Shown here piece by piece: positions 7,337 to 8,476 of a stretch of 8,476 bases of DNA. The number at the start of each line of letters is the position of its first letter. Positions within the stretch are counted from its first letter, which is position 1. The position numbers and the translations under genes were made by a program. The notes under the pieces are model-generated. The model saw only the letters and a program-made list of their open reading frames with translations. It was not told where the DNA came from and made no database searches. This DNA is from Planctomycetaceae bacterium. Lineage in GTDB: Bacteria > Planctomycetota > Planctomycetia > Planctomycetales > Planctomycetaceae. Where the stretch lies: assembly GCA_003503535.1 (NCBI GenBank), contig DOCI01000323.1, positions 14,647 to 23,122 of the forward strand, read 5' to 3'.

Positions 7337-7374
7337 ATCACTTCAAATTGTTTGATTGGAAACTAAGAAGTGAT
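7337..7374. promoter_or_regulatory. Perfect 8-bp inverted repeat upstream of the isomerase gene, candidate operator
   Basis: ATCACTTC (7337-7344) and GAAGTGAT (7367-7374) are perfect inverted arms separated by 22 bp of AT-rich sequence. The arm centres are 30 bp apart, close to three helical turns, which suits binding of two dimers or one tetramer on one DNA face. It begins 29 bases upstream of the isomerase ATG, where the promoter should be. The binding protein is unknown; the neighbouring Fis-type regulator is the obvious candidate. Confidence 0.4.
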
Positions 7375-7413
7375 GTTAGTCACTCGGGCGGGGAATGAAA
7401 ACCGAGGGCCGGA

Positions 7414-8409
7414 TCAGTTTTCATCCACTCGTGAACTGCGATGCGACGACATGCCCAGTTTTTTCATCTTATTGTAAAGCGTGACGCGACTAATCCCCAG
7501 AGACTGAGCGGCTTGCGTCCGATTGTGTTCGCAGTCAGCCAGAGCATTGGTAATCAGTTCCTGCTCGGTTCTTGCAATTTTTTCGCCAAATCTATGATGC
7601 CGGGTTGGGATTTCCAATCGTGTGACATAGTCCGCATTCGGAATATGCTCCTGCTCAATTGCCGTGATACCAGACTTTGGCTGAAACCATTCCGGTAAAT
7701 CCGAAATGCTGATCGTTGTTCCAGAACATTGCTTGAGAGTTGCTGAAACGACCGCATTTAACTCCCTCAGATTTCCGGGCCAGTCATGCAATTGCAGTTT
7801 TTGAAGATAAGCCGCTTCAATATAGTGGATTGGCGAATGACCTGCTTCAGTTTTTGAACTCAGGATTTGACGCACGAGCTTGGAAATATGTTCTCTTTGT
7901 TCTCGAAGAGGTGCCAAAGTGATCTGACATTCTTGCATCTTTTGCCAAATGGTGACTTCTTCGGAAGCATCTGGAAACAAGGGATCGAAAGGTTTGGCCG
8001 AATTTGCTGTCATTACCACAAGTGTTAAATTGGTTTGATGATTATCAAAATCAGGTCTGCGTTTGATAAGCCTGAGCAAATCGAGCTGATGGGATTTGCC
8101 CAGGCGATCAAAATTCGGAATCAGCAATGTGCCCGGGGATTGGCTATTAAGTTGCCGTTTCCAGTTGGCTGATCGCAAGCGAGTCAGTTTTGAGCTCAAA
8201 TTCAACGGAGTCGACTCCCCCTCCAGGATCCGAAAGATTCCCTTGTTCACATTCCGAAGCTGATGAAACTTCCGAGCCAGCGTCTTTTTTCCCGTTCCGG
8301 ATTCTCCCACGATCAACAAAATCGAGTGCCGTTCGGCCAGCCTGCTTAAGTCATGCAAACGGGGATCATGCTGAGCGAACCGCGATTCCTGATGTCCGAA
8401 TTCGACCAT
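7414..8409 (-). CDS. Fis-type transcriptional regulator with a degenerate sigma-54-activator AAA+ domain
   Basis: This 331-residue DNA-binding protein has no receiver, PAS or GAF domain. The AAA+ part begins almost at once, with Walker A GESGTGKKT at 35-43. Sensor I-like 'LVVMTANSA' (130-138), 'LAPLREQREHI' (165-175) and 'WPGNLREL' (210-217) are clearly from the sigma-54 activator family. A C-terminal Fis helix-turn-helix spans about 280-320 ('NRTQAAQSLGISRVTLYNKM' core). Key activator parts are missing. There is no GAFTGA loop between Walker A and B. The Walker B region reads 'TLLIPNFD' (94-101) instead of ending in Asp-Glu. The usual 'FREDLYYRL' arginine-finger segment is replaced by 'VTIWQKMQECQ'. 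It resembles the degenerate Sigma54_activ_2 type and probably cannot remodel sigma-54 holoenzyme, but may still bind nucleotide and DNA. GGA about nine bases before the ATG supports the start. Confidence 0.92.
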   Translation of the reverse strand: MVEFGHQESRFAQHDPRLHDLSRLAERHSILLIVGESGTGKKTLARKFHQLRNVNKGIFRILEGESTPLNLSSKLTRLRSANWKRQLNSQSPGTLLIPNFDRLGKSHQLDLLRLIKRRPDFDNHQTNLTLVVMTANSAKPFDPLFPDASEEVTIWQKMQECQITLAPLREQREHISKLVRQILSSKTEAGHSPIHYIEAAYLQKLQLHDWPGNLRELNAVVSATLKQCSGTTISISDLPEWFQPKSGITAIEQEHIPNADYVTRLEIPTRHHRFGEKIARTEQELITNALADCEHNRTQAAQSLGISRVTLYNKMKKLGMSSHRSSRVDEN

Positions 8410-8445
8410 GTTGTATTATCCGTAGCTATTTATTCGTATGGCGAG

Positions 8446-8465
8446 CCGAGCCAGTCATGGCTCGG
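8446..8465. repeat. Perfect 7-bp inverted repeat upstream of the regulator gene
   Basis: CCGAGCC (8446-8452) and GGCTCGG (8459-8465) flank a six-base centre. It lies 37-56 bases upstream of the regulator ATG. No T-run follows on either strand within the window. It could be an operator, the terminator stem of a gene beyond the edge, or a dispersed repeat. The following bases (CTCGGGTGGGTTCGAG) have further partial symmetry. Confidence 0.45.
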
Positions 8466-8476
8466 GTGGGTTCGAG

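Noticed and set aside
7309..7341. GTG at 7341 as the isomerase start
   Set aside because: A good ribosome-binding site lies inside this extension, at the right distance from the ATG at 7308.

Overview
The window looks like chromosomal DNA from a bacterium of the phylum Planctomycetota, probably the Gimesia/Rubinisphaera/Planctopirus side. This is inferred from the overall protein flavour: short 'Fis/sigma-54-like' regulators, M50 proteases of the form seen in that phylum, a TIM-barrel sugar isomerase of the kind expanded there, gene order with frequent strand switches, and roughly balanced GC content. No marker gene settles the taxonomy. It is mostly housekeeping sequence, with no mobile element, CRISPR array, rRNA or tRNA that I can see. 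No gap without a gene exceeds 300 bases; the largest is about 200 bp (4028-4226).

Layout. Positions 1-322 (+) hold the 3' end of a gene encoding a His/Asp-rich segment followed by a Pro/Ala/Glu/Thr repeat tail. It converges on a secreted protein (399-1403, -) that appears to carry two diverged SPOR-like modules, and a hairpin terminator lies between them. Next comes RNase PH (rph, 1526-2278, -). It is divergent from uvrC (2428-3807, +), whose stop codon overlaps the start of a 75-residue single-pass membrane protein (3800-4027, +). The rest is on the minus strand. Read in transcription order, it is a Fis-type regulator with a degenerate sigma-54-activator AAA+ domain (8409-7414), a xylose-isomerase-like sugar phosphate isomerase/epimerase (7308-6289), a TSUP (TauE/SafE) permease (6222-5377), and an M50 site-2-protease-like membrane protein (5225-4227). 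The last has its own good promoter and an intrinsic terminator.

How the genes may work together. rph (3' tRNA trimming) and uvrC (nucleotide excision repair) share a divergent promoter region but have no obvious functional link. Regulator, isomerase and permease could be one loose transcription unit (gaps of 105 and 66 bp). An inverted repeat in the regulator-isomerase gap is a plausible operator.

Most notable observations: (1) the M50 protease's zinc motif reads HELLGH, one residue longer than the family's HExxH and identical to the motif of dipeptidyl peptidase III (M49); (2) UvrC ends directly after its RNase H-like nuclease domain and lacks the C-terminal helix-hairpin-helix pair; (3) the uvrC -10 box sits so close to its ATG that the mRNA may be leaderless; (4) the sigma-54-type AAA+ domain has lost the GAFTGA loop, the Walker B acids and the arginine-finger motif; (5) a duplicated SPOR-like secreted protein occurs in what is probably an FtsZ-lacking lineage. 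I did not find a convincing novel multi-gene system.
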